A stretch of 7,182 bases of DNA from Dehalococcoidia bacterium UBA1151 (lineage in GTDB: Bacteria; Chloroflexota; Dehalococcoidia; Lucifugimonadales; Lucifugimonadaceae), in the NCBI GenBank assembly GCA_002311865.1, contig DBZV01000015.1:1-7182 (forward strand), in the 5' to 3' direction. The position numbers were made by a program, and so were the translations under genes. Below, piece by piece: positions 6,272-7,182 of the stretch. The notes beneath the pieces were generated by a model that saw only the letters and a program-made list of their open reading frames with translations, was not told the DNA's origin and did no database searches. The first letter of the stretch is position 1. Every line of letters begins with the position of its first letter.

Positions 6272-7015
6272 ATGCCTGACGTACCACCAACGCCTGATCA
6301 CGTCCTGTCGGAAGAGCAGCTTGACGGACTTCGCAAGATCAACTCCACTGCGGTCATCGACACGCTGGCCCGCAACGGCTATGAGCCGCATCACGTGTAC
6401 ATGCCCAACATCAAGAACATGAACCCCGGCGAGCGCCTCGTCGGCCGCGCGGTCACGGTGCGATTCGTTCCTGCCCGGCCAGACGCTGACGCGGAGAAGC
6501 CCGGCGGCGAGGAGTCACCGGAGTACGCAGCGTTTGAAACGGCGGGGAAGAACGACGTGATTGTCATGGAGGCGATGCGGGACAAGCGCATGTCCATTGG
6601 CGGCGATATAAAGTTCCTGCGGCTCAAGCAGCGAGGCATCGAAGGCCTTGTGTGCGATGGCGGTATCCGCGATATGCACGTTGTGAAGGACTACGGCATC
6701 AAATTATTTGGCTACGACAAGACGTCCAACCTTGGAACCCGAGTTGGCACACCGTACGAGACCAACCACCCCGTGGCAGTTGACGGCGTGCTAATTCGGC
6801 CCGGCGACTATATCCACGCCGATGATGACGGCGTCATTGTGATCCCCAGGGTAGTGGCCGCTGAGATCGCCCAGAAGGCGATTGAGTACGATGAGCTTGA
6901 GGAGTGGATCCGTGCGCGCCTGGACGAGCGTCAGCTCTCTCCAGGCCGCTACTACCCACCAGATGACGAGACGTTTGCTGAGTTCCGCGCCTGGAAGGCA
7001 GAGCAGGGCGGGTAG
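6272..7015 (+). CDS. RraA-family protein (HMG/CHA aldolase-like fold; 'dimethylmenaquinone methyltransferase'-annotated family)
   Basis: 247-aa protein of the RraA-like fold. Family members include class II pyruvate aldolases/oxaloacetate decarboxylases and the RNase E inhibitor RraA; many are misnamed as methyltransferases. Visible: STAVIDTL (25-32), GGDIKFLRLKQRGIEGLV (110-127), then DGGIRD (129-134) with Arg133 (pyruvate-contacting) and Asp134 (metal). The C-terminal core has NHPVAVDGVLIRPGDYIHADDDGVIVIP (165-192). The acidic residue expected three positions after Asp134 in the aldolase motif R-D-x-x-E/D is Val137, so aldolase activity is doubtful; a related lyase or decarboxylase role, or a non-catalytic one, is possible. 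It is much longer than E. coli RraA (about 160 aa), owing to an acidic insertion at about 68-90 and a C-terminal extension from about 200. The start is supported by GGAG (6263-6266), five bases before the ATG. It follows the M20 gene by 67 bases on the same strand, probably in one catabolic cluster. It ends with TAG. Confidence 0.85.
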   Translation: MPDVPPTPDHVLSEEQLDGLRKINSTAVIDTLARNGYEPHHVYMPNIKNMNPGERLVGRAVTVRFVPARPDADAEKPGGEESPEYAAFETAGKNDVIVMEAMRDKRMSIGGDIKFLRLKQRGIEGLVCDGGIRDMHVVKDYGIKLFGYDKTSNLGTRVGTPYETNHPVAVDGVLIRPGDYIHADDDGVIVIPRVVAAEIAQKAIEYDELEEWIRARLDERQLSPGRYYPPDDETFAEFRAWKAEQGG

Positions 7016-7083
7016 GTTACTGCTATTGTCGTTCTGGGGAGTGAGGCCCTGCGATTGGAGTGACGATTTCTGTCAGTCGTAGC

Positions 7084-7100
7084 GTGGGCTTCCAGCCCGC
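7084..7100. repeat. GC-rich intergenic palindrome (REP-like hairpin)
   Basis: A seven-base-pair stem (7084-7090 with 7094-7100, including one G-T pair) closes a three-base loop TCC. The core GGGCTTCCAGCCC resembles short palindromes scattered between genes in many environmental bacterial genomes. It is 68 bases beyond the RraA-family stop. No T-run follows on either side, so it is not a standard intrinsic terminator, though it could protect an mRNA 3' end. Whether it is dispersed in this genome cannot be judged from a single copy. Confidence 0.45.
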
Positions 7101-7113
7101 ACGAGGGCCAGTA

Positions 7114-7182
7114 CTAGGCCGGTTGCTGCACTTCTAATTGATAATTCGTTTGCGATGGCGAACCGTGTGGCAATTCGTGAAT
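7114..7182 (-). CDS. Possible C-terminal tail of a convergent gene (partial)
   Basis: On the - strand the frame is open from the window end to TAG at 7116-7114, giving 22 residues that end in YQLEVQQPA. The palindrome would then lie between two converging genes, a common position. The fragment is too short to show homology, and third-position GC is only about 45%. It is offered as a possibility only. Confidence 0.2.
   Translation of the reverse strand: MHELPHGSPSQTNYQLEVQQPA

Noticed and set aside
7155..7182. ATG 7155 as start of a new + strand gene
   Set aside because: Only nine codons are visible, there is no ribosome site, and an open - strand frame overlaps it.
1..7182. tRNA, rRNA, CRISPR array, insertion sequence or transposase
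   Set aside because: I saw no cloverleaf, regularly spaced repeats, transposase motif or terminal inverted repeats.

Overview
The window is about 7.2 kb of bacterial chromosome. GC is near 50% in the middle-left part and clearly above 60% in the short-chain dehydrogenase genes. Every recognisable gene reads on the + strand. The mix of an AddA/RecB-type helicase-nuclease, tandem short-chain dehydrogenases (SDRs), an M20 metallohydrolase and an RraA-family protein resembles environmental, catabolically versatile bacteria such as SAR202-type Chloroflexota. That assignment is a family-content guess; no marker gene is present to prove it.

Region 1 (1-2255) is the C-terminal ~750 residues of a UvrD-like helicase fused to a RecB-type PD-(D/E)XK nuclease (AddA/AdnA-like). 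Its 5' end lies outside the window and all visible motifs are intact.

Region 2 (about 2280-3153) is the most unusual part. It opens with a good ribosome binding site and the first ~18 codons of an SDR (MLLEVNQVLITGAQKDAG), after which the SDR similarity stops. One base past the stop of this short frame begins a gene for a two-domain protein: an N-terminal domain of the kind found in restriction/defence-associated proteins, followed by a DUF3883 (EVKG) domain. This gene is broken by two in-frame stop codons, TAG at 2857 and TAA at 2875, only 18 bases apart. Protein similarity continues on both sides and between them without any frame change. Together they look like a decayed defence-type gene lying where an SDR gene was once truncated, just before an intact SDR.

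Region 3 (3175-4748) holds two tandem paralogous classical SDRs, with a TGATG stop/start overlap. Both have the cofactor motif and the Ser-Tyr-Lys catalytic residues. Both lack the Asn that normally completes the SDR catalytic tetrad (Thr and Gly in its place).

Region 4 (4749-7015) holds an M20 family metallohydrolase with a full metal-binding set, then an RraA-family protein behind its own TATAAT element and ribosome binding site. The RraA-family protein keeps the Arg-Asp pair but lacks the acidic residue of the class II pyruvate aldolase motif. SDR-SDR-M20-RraA reads as a catabolic cluster (oxidoreduction, amide/peptide hydrolysis, possible keto-acid lyase step), but the substrate cannot be read from sequence.

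The last 167 bases hold a GC-rich palindrome of the type dispersed between genes in many environmental genomes, and possibly the tail of a convergent gene.
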